Notes: generated from the letters alone by a model not told the origin. A DNA stretch of 64,000 bases from Candidatus Neomicrothrix sp. UBA2131 (GCA_002329075.1 DCXR01000080.1:16363-80362); one strand, 5' to 3'. Shown: positions 40,736 to 49,672, counted from the stretch's first letter. Program-made: numbers and translations.

Positions 40736-41434
40736 TCAGGGTGTCGGGTTGGCGACGGCGTTCCAGTCGCGGGCCTCGAGGTAGGGGCGGAACACCTCGC
40801 CGACGGCGGCGAGGTCGGTGGGCGTCTTGGGCCGCTGCAACTCGTAGAGCTGCGGGAACTCGAGCCACCCGACGACCAGGTTCCAGAGCCGGTCGGCGGC
40901 CTCGCCGGTGGGCGGGTCGATCAGCACCGGTCCGAAGAGCTTGAGGGACTCGTCGTCGTCGGCGCCGGGGAAGACCAGCGTCGGCACGCCCCAGCCGCCG
41001 AGGCCGATGATCCGTTCGTGGTCGGCGCGGACGTCGTCGTGGGTGGTTGGGTCGGCGAGCGCCTCGTCGACGATCGAGGGGTCGAGGTCCATCTCGGCCA
41101 GCAGGTGACGGGCCACCTCGGGTTCGTGGGGCTTGCGGCCCTCGACGTGGAGCGCCGTGCCGGCCTTGAGGTACCAGGCGTCGTTGAGGGCCGGGTCCTC
41201 GCGCTTGAGGAGGGCGCCTATCCGCATCATGGACCAGCCGTACGACCACTCCCGCTCCCAGGGGTGCTTCTTTCCCTCGATCCTGTTGACCTCCTCGAGG
41301 CTGAAGAAGCGCCAGTCGACCTCGAGTCCGAGGCGGTCGCGGACCTCGCGCATCCAGTGGGAGGTCTGGTAGGCCCACGGACAGATCACGTCGAAGTGGA
41401 AGGCGACCCGCGTCGGAACGGGGACATCAGGCAT
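40736..41434 (-). CDS. DsbA family / FrnE-like thioredoxin-fold protein
   Basis: Thioredoxin-fold protein with a helical insertion (232 aa), related to FrnE and 2-hydroxychromene-2-carboxylate isomerase. The active-site motif is C18-PWA, so the second Cys of CxxC is Ala; it therefore cannot do classic dithiol oxidation alone and may use a monothiol or glutathione/mycothiol-type mechanism. GGWGVPTLVFPG is the cis-Pro loop. Its ATG (41434) overlaps the end of the acyl-CoA synthetase gene by 8 bp, so they are coupled. Confidence 0.8.
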   Translation of the reverse strand: MPDVPVPTRVAFHFDVICPWAYQTSHWMREVRDRLGLEVDWRFFSLEEVNRIEGKKHPWEREWSYGWSMMRIGALLKREDPALNDAWYLKAGTALHVEGRKPHEPEVARHLLAEMDLDPSIVDEALADPTTHDDVRADHERIIGLGGWGVPTLVFPGADDDESLKLFGPVLIDPPTGEAADRLWNLVVGWLEFPQLYELQRPKTPTDLAAVGEVFRPYLEARDWNAVANPTP

Positions 41435-42959
41435 GCGGTGCAGCCTCGCACAACTCGTGGCGGAGCACCTTGCCGAGTGCATTTCGGGGAAGCGCCTCGA
41501 CGGGTACCACCCGGCGGGGCAGCTTGTGGGATGCCAGACGATCCCTGGCAAAGTCCCGGAGGTCCTCGACGGTCGGACAGGCGTGGCCATCGGCAGCCAC
41601 GACGAACGCCACGACCACCTCGCCCCACTCCTCCGAGGGGGCGCCGGCAGTTGCGACCTCGGCGACGGCCGGGTGGGCTGTGAGCGCCTCGTCGACCTCG
41701 GCCGGGAACACGTTGAGGCCGCCGGTGATGATCAGCTCCTTGGCACGGCCTGTGATGGTGACGTAGCCGTCGTCATCGACCGACCCGAGGTCGCCGGTCC
41801 GAAACCAGGGGTCGCCGCCCCCGGGGTCGTCGGCGAATTCCTCCGCGTTGGCGTCGGGCCGCTCCCAGTAGCCACCGAACACGTTCGGCCCACGCACGAG
41901 GATCTCCGCCGTGGAGGGATCGAGGTACAGGTCGACCCCGGGCAGCGGAAAGCCGACGCTTCCGGCCCGTCGCTCGCCATCGAAGGGGTTCGACACCAGC
42001 ATCACCGTCTCGGTCATGCCGTACCGCTCCAGTACCGACACGCCGACGTCTGCGAACCCTGCGTGCAGCGCGGGCGAGAGCGGCGCCGAACCCGCCACGC
42101 AGAGGCGCAGTCCGCCGAGATCGGCCACCCGGTCGTGGTCGGCGAGACGGTGGTACATGGTCGGCACCCCGAAGAACATGCTGCAGCCGTGGTCGGTGAT
42201 GCCGTCCAGCACCCGATCCGGCGCGAAGCCCTGCTGGAGCACCGCCGAGCCTCCCGCCAGAAGGGTGCCGTGGAGGCCCACGCCCAGGCCGTGCATGTGG
42301 AACAGCGGCAGGCAGAGCAGCAGTCGGTCGGCGTCGGTCCAGCGCCAGGCAAGGCACACCGCATGGGCGCCGGCCAGGAGGTTCTCCTGGGTGAGCACCG
42401 CCCCCTTGGGTGCTCCGGTGGTTCCCGAGGTGTAGCCGATGACCGCCGGGTCCCCGGGCGCCGCCCGGTCGAGCGGGGGCACCGGACCAGCCGGCAGGTC
42501 GATCGTCGTCGAGGTGACGGTGAGTTCGGAGTCGAGGTCGCGGAGCAGAGCGGACCAGCCGTCGTGGTCCACGAGCGCCGCCACCGGCCGGCAGTCGGAG
42601 GCGATGTGGGCCAGTTCGCCACCGGTGTAGGCGCCGTTGACCGGCACGACGACGAGGCCCAGCCTCAGGCACGCCACGTGGGCGGCGGCCAGGTCGAGCG
42701 ACGACGGTCCGGAGACCAGTACCCGGTCGCCGGCAACGAGCCCAGCGGCGGCCAGCCGACCGGCCACCGTCGACGTGCGCTCGAGAAACTTCCCCCGTGT
42801 GGTCCAGGCGTCGTCGGCGTGGAGTAGCGGCCGGTCCGGATCGTCGGCCAGGCGGTCGGCCCAGGCTCCGACGAGGGTGCCCGGGGCGGGGAGGTCGAAT
42901 CGCCCGTCGTGCCCGGGAGGCAGGTGGGCGGACCAGTTCTGGGGTCGGTCCGGACTCAC
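41427..42959 (-). CDS. Acyl-CoA synthetase (AMP-binding, FadD-like)
   Basis: Adenylate-forming acyl-CoA ligase of 510 aa. It has the P-loop-like YTSGTTGAPKGAVLT, the YGMTET motif, WFRTGDLG, GRAKELIITGG and the C-terminal PRNALGKVLR with the catalytic Lys. It would activate a carboxylic acid for the CoA-thioester pathways encoded nearby. It resembles the small malonyl/medium-chain acyl-CoA ligases, but the substrate cannot be read. First gene of a run continuing to the DsbA-like and DinB-fold genes, and divergent from the flavin-dependent oxidoreductase with the shared operator region 42960-43060. Confidence 0.9.
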   Translation of the reverse strand: MSPDRPQNWSAHLPPGHDGRFDLPAPGTLVGAWADRLADDPDRPLLHADDAWTTRGKFLERTSTVAGRLAAAGLVAGDRVLVSGPSSLDLAAAHVACLRLGLVVVPVNGAYTGGELAHIASDCRPVAALVDHDGWSALLRDLDSELTVTSTTIDLPAGPVPPLDRAAPGDPAVIGYTSGTTGAPKGAVLTQENLLAGAHAVCLAWRWTDADRLLLCLPLFHMHGLGVGLHGTLLAGGSAVLQQGFAPDRVLDGITDHGCSMFFGVPTMYHRLADHDRVADLGGLRLCVAGSAPLSPALHAGFADVGVSVLERYGMTETVMLVSNPFDGERRAGSVGFPLPGVDLYLDPSTAEILVRGPNVFGGYWERPDANAEEFADDPGGGDPWFRTGDLGSVDDDGYVTITGRAKELIITGGLNVFPAEVDEALTAHPAVAEVATAGAPSEEWGEVVVAFVVAADGHACPTVEDLRDFARDRLASHKLPRRVVPVEALPRNALGKVLRHELCEAAPHA

Positions 42960-43011
42960 CGCCGCGACGGTAGCCCCCGGGGCCTCCCGACTTGACGGCC
43001 ACCGCTTCCCC

Positions 43012-43042
43012 TAGAATACTAATGTAATCCATTAGTATTCTA
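43012..43042. promoter_or_regulatory. AT-rich operator upstream of the luciferase-like gene
   Basis: Perfect 13-bp arms TAGAATACTAATG and CATTAGTATTCTA separated by five bases (TAATC). It lies 18 bp before the oxidoreductase start, beside an AGGAG ribosome-binding site at 43044-43048, in a divergent promoter. It is very AT-rich in a genome that otherwise is about two-thirds GC. The TetR-family gene second in the downstream operon is the obvious candidate to bind it (autoregulation, inference). Confidence 0.82.
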
Positions 43043-43060
43043 CCAGGAGCAGAAGCACCC

Positions 43061-44272
43061 ATGGAGTTCGGCATCTTCGCCAACGGCTACCTACCCGGCC
43101 CCGCCGCCCACGACAGCGACAGCGAGCACTTCGAACTCATCCGTGAAGCCGAGTACGGCATCCTCGCCGACAGGCACAACTGGAAGTACATCTGGTTCGG
43201 CGAGCACCATGCCCTGACCGAGTACAGCCACATGTCGGCTCCGGCACCCCTCATGGGCTGGGTGGCCGCCCAGACCGACTACATCCACATCGGCACCGCC
43301 ATCACGAGCCTCCCCACCAACAAGGAACACCCGGCCCGCATCGCCGAGCGTGCCGCCATGCTCGACCACGTCACCAACCGCCGCTTCGAGTTCGGCACCG
43401 GCCGCGGTGCCGGTAGCCACGAGGTCCGCACCTTCAACGTCATGGACACGGCCGAGACCAAGGCCCAGTGGGACGAGGTCATCCGCGAGATCCCCCGCAT
43501 GTGGGAACAGCGGGACTACGACTTCGACGGCGAGTTCTTCACCGTGCCGACCCCGCACAACATCCTCCCCAAGCCGTACGGACAGGGGCATCCGCCGATC
43601 TGGGTGGCGTGCGGAAACCCGGCCACCTTCGCCAAGGCCGGCTCGCTCGGCATCGGCGCCATCGCCTTCAACTTCGAGCCGATCCACAACCTCAGGGGCC
43701 GCGTCGATTCCTACAAGGAGGCCATCCGGGACCCGGTCGAACAGATCGGGCAGTACAAGAACGACAACGTGATGATGACCAACTCGTGCATCTGTCTCGA
43801 GGACCGCGAGGAGGCCCGTGCCATCGCCAAGTCGAAGGGCCGCGGCTACCTCGTCACGATGGTCAACCTCTACCACGACACGATGCCCAAGTCACCCGAC
43901 GCCATCGTCTGGCCGAACCCGCCGATGGATCCGGGCTGGACGGACGAGATGCTCGACATGGCTATCGAGGGCGGCTACATGCTCTGCGGCAACCCCGAGG
44001 AGGTCTGCGAGCAGGTGGCCCGCTACCAGGAGGTCGGCTGCGACCAGGTCGTGTTCGGCCTCCCCGTCGAGGGCATGAGCCACGAGCAGCACCTCGAGAT
44101 GATCGAGTTGTTCGGCGACCGCGTGATACCCGAGTACGACCGGGACCGCACCCACTCCACCGACCACTACCGGGCCACCGCCGAGCGCTGCTACCCGGAC
44201 TTCCGGTACCCGGTACCCGAAAGCGTCGACGTCGGGGTCCTGCCCACGTCGGCGCTGCTGCCGCTGGCCTAG
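43061..44272 (+). CDS. LLM class flavin-dependent oxidoreductase
   Basis: Luciferase-like monooxygenase (403 aa), using FMN or coenzyme F420. Core blocks are WFGEHHALTEYSHMSAP, IGTAITSLPTNKEHPARIAERAAMLDHVTNRRFEFGTGRG and the C-terminal MLCGNPEEVCEQVARYQEVGCDQVVFG. The presence of cofC in the same window supports F420 as a possible cofactor but does not prove it. ATG 43061 has a good ribosome-binding site. It is the first gene of an operon with the TetR gene 16 bp downstream, controlled by the inverted repeat just upstream. Confidence 0.9.
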   Translation: MEFGIFANGYLPGPAAHDSDSEHFELIREAEYGILADRHNWKYIWFGEHHALTEYSHMSAPAPLMGWVAAQTDYIHIGTAITSLPTNKEHPARIAERAAMLDHVTNRRFEFGTGRGAGSHEVRTFNVMDTAETKAQWDEVIREIPRMWEQRDYDFDGEFFTVPTPHNILPKPYGQGHPPIWVACGNPATFAKAGSLGIGAIAFNFEPIHNLRGRVDSYKEAIRDPVEQIGQYKNDNVMMTNSCICLEDREEARAIAKSKGRGYLVTMVNLYHDTMPKSPDAIVWPNPPMDPGWTDEMLDMAIEGGYMLCGNPEEVCEQVARYQEVGCDQVVFGLPVEGMSHEQHLEMIELFGDRVIPEYDRDRTHSTDHYRATAERCYPDFRYPVPESVDVGVLPTSALLPLA

Positions 44273-44288
44273 GGACCAGGGGCACCAG

Positions 44289-44912
44289 ATGCCACGCGAC
44301 AGCACCGAGACACGGGCCCGACTGCAGGTCGAGGCCGAGCGCCTGTTCGCCGAACAGGGTGTCTGGCAAGCCGGCATCGGTGAGATCGTCGCCGCCGCCG
44401 GCCAGCGCAACGCCTCGGCGCTGACCTACCACTTCGGCTCCCGGGAGGGTGTCCTCGACCGGATCCTCGCAGGACACGAGGACTCGATCGACGCCCACCG
44501 CGGCGAACTGCTCGAAGGGCTCAGCGACGACCCACCGACACATGCAGTGCTCGACGCCCTGGTCCGACCCATGTCGGCCCGCCTGGCCCACGAGCGGGGC
44601 CGCCGCTACCTGCGGATCGTGGCGCAACTGACGAGCCGGTTCTCGCTGTGGCGCGAAGTCCGGTCCGGGCTCGAGCACCGTCACCTCCTCCAGGCCCTCG
44701 ACCTGCTCGAACGGCGGCCGGCCCACATACCTGCGGCGGTCCGCCGCGAACGGCTCGTTGCGATGATGCACCTCATGACGTCGTCCCTGGCCGAGCGGGC
44801 ACGACTGATCGACGCGAGTGGCGAAGTCGAACTCAGTGCCGCCGACTACGAGGCGAACCTCACCGACATGCTGGCCGGAGTCCTCGAGGCACCTGCCGCG
44901 CTCTCCGGATAG
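44289..44912 (+). CDS. TetR family transcriptional regulator
   Basis: A 207-residue TetR-type repressor. Residues about 8-55 form the HTH (TRARLQVEAERLFAEQGVWQAGIGEIVAAAGQRNASALTYHFGSREG region), and the rest is the ligand-binding helical domain with a late LTSRFSLWREVRSGLE segment. Being second in the operon whose promoter holds a 31-bp inverted repeat, it probably binds that site and responds to a substrate of the oxidoreductase or acyl-CoA synthetase. It could in principle also serve the TCTGAC operators, although those are quite different. Confidence 0.9.
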   Translation: MPRDSTETRARLQVEAERLFAEQGVWQAGIGEIVAAAGQRNASALTYHFGSREGVLDRILAGHEDSIDAHRGELLEGLSDDPPTHAVLDALVRPMSARLAHERGRRYLRIVAQLTSRFSLWREVRSGLEHRHLLQALDLLERRPAHIPAAVRRERLVAMMHLMTSSLAERARLIDASGEVELSAADYEANLTDMLAGVLEAPAALSG

Positions 44913-44935
44913 GTCCGCCGGTACCCTCGTCGACC

Positions 44936-45619
44936 GTGCATGTCATCCTCGTCCGCCATGCCCGACCCGAGCTCGTGGTCGACTCGCCCACCATCGCCGA
45001 CCCCGGCCTCACCGACCTGGGTGTGTGGCAGGCGGCCCGACTGGCCGACTGGCTGGCCCACGAGGAGATAGACCACATCGTCACCAGCCCCAAGCGCAGG
45101 GCAATCGAAACGGTGCAGGCGATGTGCGACGCCCGGGGCCTCACCCACGAAGTCGTCGACGACCTGGACGAGATCGACCGCTTCTGCCACTCGTACTACC
45201 CCACCGAGATCCTCCAGACGGAGGGCAGGGTGTTGTGGGAGCAGGTGGTCGCCGGCAACTTCACCGAGGTCGGCTGGGACACCCCCGAGAACTTCAACGC
45301 CCGCATCACCGCCGCCTGGGACGACCTCTGCAGGCGGTCCCTCGGCGAACGGGTACTCGTGTCCTGCCACGGAGGCACGGTCCGTTCGATCCTGGCCGCC
45401 GTGGCCGGCAACCCGCAGGCGTCGTTCAAGACCGACTATGCGGCGATCAGCCGTATACAGGTGGACCTCGAAGACGACGGGGTCCCGCACGCCCACATCC
45501 TGTCCGTCAACGAGACAGGCCACTTCGACGCCGACCGCACGACAGCCGGTGGCCCGATGCGCGGTGCACCCGACACGGCCTGGCCCGGACAACGCCGTTC
45601 GATCACCGCGCCGCGCTAG
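44936..45619 (+). CDS. Histidine phosphatase family protein
   Basis: Histidine-phosphatase-superfamily protein (227 aa from GTG 44936). The RHG-type motif is VILVRHARPE near the N-terminus, with a second His block in LVSCHGGTVRS and an N-terminal LTDLGVWQAARLADWL segment as in phosphoglycerate-mutase-like enzymes. Substrate unknown. It follows the TetR gene by 23 bp and may be in the same operon. Its TAG directly abuts the stop of the convergent sulfatase gene. Confidence 0.85.
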   Translation: MHVILVRHARPELVVDSPTIADPGLTDLGVWQAARLADWLAHEEIDHIVTSPKRRAIETVQAMCDARGLTHEVVDDLDEIDRFCHSYYPTEILQTEGRVLWEQVVAGNFTEVGWDTPENFNARITAAWDDLCRRSLGERVLVSCHGGTVRSILAAVAGNPQASFKTDYAAISRIQVDLEDDGVPHAHILSVNETGHFDADRTTAGGPMRGAPDTAWPGQRRSITAPR

Positions 45620-47086
45620 TCAGTCGGCGTTCCTCCAGCCCTGTGGAATCTCAGGGAACCGGGGATCGGCCTCCCACGGGATGACATCGCTGGTCTCGAC
45701 CAGCCAGGCCAGCAACCGGCCGCGGAGCCCTTCCACCACGGCGACCACATCGTCGTCGCCTGCCCGGTCGGTGGCGAGCAGGTTCGTGGTCTCGGCAGGA
45801 TCGACGGCGCGATCGTAGAGCTCGTCGCTCTCCTCGTGCCGGTACACGTACGACCACCCGGGGGTGCGTACGCACTCGGCCTTGCCGACGAGGTGCGGCA
45901 GGTCGTGCTGGATCTCCGACTTGTGCCGGTAGATCCACCCGGCGACTTCCAGCAGGGGCTCGTCGGCGGGGTTGAACCCGCCCTCGCAGAAGGCGGCTTC
46001 CCGGTGGGGGGCGGTCGGGTCGGCGAACAGCCCGGTGAGGCTGCGACCGAAGTGGGTGTGGCCTGGCTCGACCCCGGCCAACTCGAGGCAGGTCGGGAGC
46101 AGGTCGACCATCTCGACCTCTCCGAACACCACCTCGTGCTCCCCCACCCCCGGGCCGGCGGCGACGAGCGGGTTCCGCACGAGGCTGGGGTCGAGTCCCG
46201 ACGGCCACTTCTCGACCATCCGGTAGTCACCGAGGTACTCGCCGTGGTCGCTGAAGCAGAAGGTGACGGTGTCGTCGCCGTGGCCGGTGCGGTCGACGGC
46301 CGCAAGGAGCCGTCCCATCTGGTCGTCCACCCGACTGACCATGCCGTGGTAGGTGGCGGTGATCTCGGCCAGGTGCCCGTCGGTGAGGTCGTCCCAGCCG
46401 TAGCGGCGACGGTACTCGTCCATGAACCCGGGCTTTCCCAGCCCGGCCTCGACCGGGAGCGGGACCGGCATGTCAGCCCGGTCGTGCATCGAGAACCACG
46501 GATCCTCGACCATGAACGGTGGATGTGGCGCAAACAGCGGCACCCACATCGCCCACGGCCGGTCGTCGGCGCGCTCCTCCAGCCACCGGATAGCCGTCTG
46601 GACAGTGGCCTCGTCGCCGTCCAGGCGGGGTTCGCCGCCCTGCCTCCCGAACCAGAAGCCCCGGTAGAGCGGGTGATCCTCGTCGACTCCTATCGCCAGG
46701 TCACCCCAGCCCCAGGTGGGCTCTACGAGGTTGCCGCAGAAGTCGGTGCTGGCCTCGGTCACGCCGGGGGCGAAGACGTCACCGCGGTTGCCCGGCACCG
46801 CCACGTCGTAGCCACCGTCTTTCAGGCAACGCAGCAGGTTGGGCTCCCACGGCTTGAGGAGGTGGTCGAGGGTGCGGTGTCCGGCGGTGTGCGGGTACAA
46901 GCCGGTCATGATCGACACCCGGCTGGGCCCGCAGACGGGGTGCTGCGACCACGCCGAATGGAAGCGGGTGCCCCGACGGGCAAGGGCGTCGAAGTTGGGG
47001 GTATGCGCCACCGGGTTCCCGAAGCACCCGAGTGCATCCGCCCGGAGCTGGTCCGGGGTGAACAGCAGCAGGTTCGGCCTGGGCAT
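45620..47086 (-). CDS. Sulfatase (choline-sulfatase/phosphonate-hydrolase-like)
   Basis: Type I sulfatase of 488 aa. The formylglycine motif is C52-GPSRVSIMTG, with the metal-binding start LLLFTPDQLRADALG (Asp followed by Gln as in choline-sulfatase and phosphonate monoester hydrolase relatives). FCFSDHGEYLGDY is the late active-site block. No signal peptide is visible, so it is probably cytoplasmic. It needs a maturase that is not in the window. It is at the 3' end of the rho-to-lldD run of minus-strand genes, 23 bp after lldD-like. Confidence 0.9.
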   Translation of the reverse strand: MPRPNLLLFTPDQLRADALGCFGNPVAHTPNFDALARRGTRFHSAWSQHPVCGPSRVSIMTGLYPHTAGHRTLDHLLKPWEPNLLRCLKDGGYDVAVPGNRGDVFAPGVTEASTDFCGNLVEPTWGWGDLAIGVDEDHPLYRGFWFGRQGGEPRLDGDEATVQTAIRWLEERADDRPWAMWVPLFAPHPPFMVEDPWFSMHDRADMPVPLPVEAGLGKPGFMDEYRRRYGWDDLTDGHLAEITATYHGMVSRVDDQMGRLLAAVDRTGHGDDTVTFCFSDHGEYLGDYRMVEKWPSGLDPSLVRNPLVAAGPGVGEHEVVFGEVEMVDLLPTCLELAGVEPGHTHFGRSLTGLFADPTAPHREAAFCEGGFNPADEPLLEVAGWIYRHKSEIQHDLPHLVGKAECVRTPGWSYVYRHEESDELYDRAVDPAETTNLLATDRAGDDDVVAVVEGLRGRLLAWLVETSDVIPWEADPRFPEIPQGWRNAD

Positions 47087-47109
47087 GAGGCCGATGGTAG
47101 GTCGGAGCG

Positions 47110-48327
47110 CTAACCGACCGGGAGCCGAACCAGGGACGGGTCGAGCTCGGCCACCGTCGTAGCCCCAACGAGCGCCATCGTGCTCTCCGTACCAGAGCGC
47201 ATGAGCCCGAGCATGTGGTCGACGCCCCTCTCCCCCGCTGCACCGAGTGCGTACATGTGGGGGCGGCCGGCCATCACGGCCGTGGCGCCGAGTGCGCAGG
47301 CCTTCACGATGTCGCTGCCGCGCCGCACACCCCCGTCACAGATGACCTCGATGCGGTGGCCGACGGCCTCGACGACATCGGGCAGGAGCTCGAGCGGCAC
47401 GGGGGCGGTGTCGAGTTGGCGGCCTCCGTGGTTCGACACCGCGATGGCGGCCACACCGGCATCGGCTGCCAGACGGGCATCGGCCACCGTCTGGATGCCC
47501 TTGAGCACGATCGGCCCATCCCAGATCGACTGCAACCACTCGAGGTCCCTCCACGCGAGGTCGGGATCGAACAGGGCGGCGGAGTGCTCGGCCAGCGAGA
47601 CCGCATCGGTGCCGTCGCCGCCTGTTGCACTCGAGAACCGGATCGGCTCTGAGCGCAGCAGCCGCAGGGTCCAACCCGGGTGGCGCATCGCGTCGAGGAA
47701 GGTTCCCGGCCCGATCTCGGGCGGCAGGATGAAGCCCCGACGGATGTCGCGTTCACGCCGGCCGAGCACGGCCAGGTCGACGGTCAGCACGATCGCCTCG
47801 TAGCCACTTGCCGCCGCCCGTTCGACGAGGCTCCGGATGTGGTCCCGGTCGTGCCAGACGTACACCTGGAACCAGAGCCTGGCGCCGTCACCGGCCACGG
47901 CTGCGCACTCCTCGATCGACCGGGTGCCCATGGTCGACAACGTGAACGGCACCCCGGCCCGGCCGGCAGCGCGCACCACGGCCAGCTCGCCGTCGGGGTC
48001 GGCGATCCGGGTGAAGCCGACCGGGGCGGTGATGTACGGGAAGGTGGCCTGCCGACCGAGCAGGGTGGTCGACGGGTCGACCCCGGCCACGCCCCGGAGG
48101 ACCCGTGGCCGGAACTCGCAGCGCCGAAAAGCCTCGACGTTGCGACCCAGCGTGACCTCGTCCTCAGCCCCTCCGTCGATGTAGTCGAACACCCCTCCGG
48201 GGAGCCGCTTCTTCGCCAGGCGCCGGAGGTCGCCTACGTTCGCCGCCGTACGCAACCGGCGTGTCGTGCGGTCCCGCTCGGGGCGGCGGAGCCTTACCAC
48301 GGAGCGGATCGTCCTGAGCATGCCCAT
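47110..48327 (-). CDS. FMN-dependent alpha-hydroxy acid dehydrogenase, LldD2-like
   Basis: Alpha-hydroxy-acid oxidase/dehydrogenase of 405 aa with FMN, oxidising L-lactate or another 2-hydroxy acid. Blocks include VFDYIDGGAEDEVTL, the FMN site ITAPVGFTRI, VLKGIQTVADARLAADAG, the active-site IAVSNHGGRQLDTAP (His as base) and ICDGGVRRGSDIVKA. The sequence pattern is closer to mycobacterial LldD2 than to MftD of mycofactocin clusters. The start (48327) overlaps the DUF3039 stop by one base, so it is translationally coupled to it. Confidence 0.9.
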   Translation of the reverse strand: MGMLRTIRSVVRLRRPERDRTTRRLRTAANVGDLRRLAKKRLPGGVFDYIDGGAEDEVTLGRNVEAFRRCEFRPRVLRGVAGVDPSTTLLGRQATFPYITAPVGFTRIADPDGELAVVRAAGRAGVPFTLSTMGTRSIEECAAVAGDGARLWFQVYVWHDRDHIRSLVERAAASGYEAIVLTVDLAVLGRRERDIRRGFILPPEIGPGTFLDAMRHPGWTLRLLRSEPIRFSSATGGDGTDAVSLAEHSAALFDPDLAWRDLEWLQSIWDGPIVLKGIQTVADARLAADAGVAAIAVSNHGGRQLDTAPVPLELLPDVVEAVGHRIEVICDGGVRRGSDIVKACALGATAVMAGRPHMYALGAAGERGVDHMLGLMRSGTESTMALVGATTVAELDPSLVRLPVG

Positions 48328-48578
48328 CAGCCTCCCCTCTCCTTCGAGCGCTTCTTCTCGAACAGTTCCTTGCAGCGCTGGCAGACCGGGTACCGGTCGG
48401 GGTTGCGGTCCGGAACCCAGAACTTGCCACAGAGGGCCATGATGGGCTTGCCGGTCACGGTCGACTCGACGATGTCGGCCTTGCGTGCGTAGTGGGAGAA
48501 CCTGTCGTGGTCACCGTCGTCGAGGAGCGGGTCGGACGGCCTCGTCTCGACAGGGGTGATCGTCTCGGAGTCGGACAT
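48327..48578 (-). CDS. DUF3039 small zinc-ribbon-like protein
   Basis: An 83-residue protein of the actinobacterial DUF3039 family. Recognisable core: FSHYARKADIVESTVTGKPIMALCGKFWVPDRNPDRYPVCQRCKELFE, where one Cys in ALCGK and the CQRC pair may bind zinc. The N-terminus is acidic and disordered. Its function is unknown in any organism to my knowledge. It lies between rpiB (10-bp gap) and the lldD-like gene in the long minus-strand run. Confidence 0.88.
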   Translation of the reverse strand: MSDSETITPVETRPSDPLLDDGDHDRFSHYARKADIVESTVTGKPIMALCGKFWVPDRNPDRYPVCQRCKELFEKKRSKERGG

Positions 48579-48588
48579 GCCTTGTCCC

Positions 48589-49029
48589 TCAGTTGCCGAG
48601 GGCGTCGAGCTTGGCGACGCGACCCTCGTGGCGACCGCCCTCGAACTCGGCGTCCAGCCAGGCGACCATGGCCTGCACGGCAACCTCAGGGTCGATCAGG
48701 CGCTCGCCGAGGCACAGCACGTTGGCGTCGTTGTGCTGCCTGGCGAGCTGAGCCGATAGCACGTCTGGAACCGGAGCCGCCCGGACCCCGGGGACCTTGT
48801 TGGCGGCCATGGCAATGCCGAGGCCCGAGCCACAGACGCACACACCGAGATCTGCATCGCCTTCGGCCACCGCCCTTCCGACGGCTTCCCCGAAGTCCGG
48901 GTAGTCGACCCGGTCGTCCGAATGGGCGCCGAGGTCGCTGACCTCGTGGCCGAGGTCGCGCAGGACATCGGCAAGCCGCTGCTTGAGGAGAAATCCGGCG
49001 TGGTCGGAGCCGACGGCGATGCGGGACAT
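48589..49029 (-). CDS. rpiB: Ribose-5-phosphate isomerase B
   Basis: Interconverts ribose-5-phosphate and ribulose-5-phosphate in the pentose phosphate pathway. The 146-residue protein starts at ATG 49029 (MSRIAVGSDHAGFLLKQRL). The catalytic Cys is in VCVCGSGLGIAMAANK, and RAAPVPDVLSAQLARQHNDANVL supplies the phosphate-binding residues. Length and motif spacing are typical of the RpiB/LacAB family. It lies 10 bp after sua5 and 10 bp before the DUF3039 gene. Confidence 0.95.
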   Translation of the reverse strand: MSRIAVGSDHAGFLLKQRLADVLRDLGHEVSDLGAHSDDRVDYPDFGEAVGRAVAEGDADLGVCVCGSGLGIAMAANKVPGVRAAPVPDVLSAQLARQHNDANVLCLGERLIDPEVAVQAMVAWLDAEFEGGRHEGRVAKLDALGN

Positions 49030-49039
49030 GGCGTCGATG

Positions 49040-49672
49040 CTAACGGGGGGCGACTCCGAGCCCGGCGGCGTTGAGCGCGGCAGGGTCGATGGCCCCTTCC
49101 CGGATAATGCGGGCCGGCTCGAAGGTGAGGTCCACGACGGTCGACGGTTCACCGTCACAGGACCCGCCATCGATGGCCAGCAGATCGCCACCGAGGACTG
49201 CCGTCGCTTCGGAGGCCGTGGTCGGACTTTGTTCGCCGGACCGGTTGGCAGAAGTTGTGGCCAACGGTCCGACCTCGGCGGCCAGCGCCCGGACCAGGTC
49301 GTGGTCCGGGCAGCGCAGGCCGATGGTGCCGAGTTCTCCGATGAGAGGGCCCGGGAGGAATCGAGCACCCGGCGCGCAGGGCACGATGACGGTCAGGGGC
49401 CCCGGCCAGAGGTCGGCGAGGACGTCGAGGTCGGCCTCGGTGAGGTCCGATGCCTGGTTCGCATCGGCCACGAGGACGGCCATCGGCTTGGCTGCGTCGC
49501 GGCCCTTCCGTTCGAAGATGTCCGCCATGGCGGAAGCGTCGCCGACCAGTGCCGCCACCCCGTAGACGGTGTCGGTGGGGAGCACCACCGGTCGACCGGC
49601 CCGGAGTTCGGCGGCGGCTGCCGCCACGGCACCGACCGGATCGGAAGCGGAGTCGACAACGTGTCCGGTCAC
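49040..49672 (-). CDS. ywlC: L-threonylcarbamoyladenylate synthase (Sua5/YwlC/TsaC)
   Basis: Makes threonylcarbamoyl-AMP from threonine, bicarbonate and ATP, the first step of the universal t6A37 tRNA modification. The 210-residue protein has LPTDTVYGVAAL, KGRDAAKPMAVLV, WPGPLTVIV and TTSANRSGE, the classical YrdC-domain motifs. The additional C-terminal Sua5 domain is absent, so it is the short TsaC-like form. Its GTG start overlaps the prmC stop as GTGA, as is usual in actinobacteria. Confidence 0.94.
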   Translation of the reverse strand: MTGHVVDSASDPVGAVAAAAAELRAGRPVVLPTDTVYGVAALVGDASAMADIFERKGRDAAKPMAVLVADANQASDLTEADLDVLADLWPGPLTVIVPCAPGARFLPGPLIGELGTIGLRCPDHDLVRALAAEVGPLATTSANRSGEQSPTTASEATAVLGGDLLAIDGGSCDGEPSTVVDLTFEPARIIREGAIDPAALNAAGLGVAPR

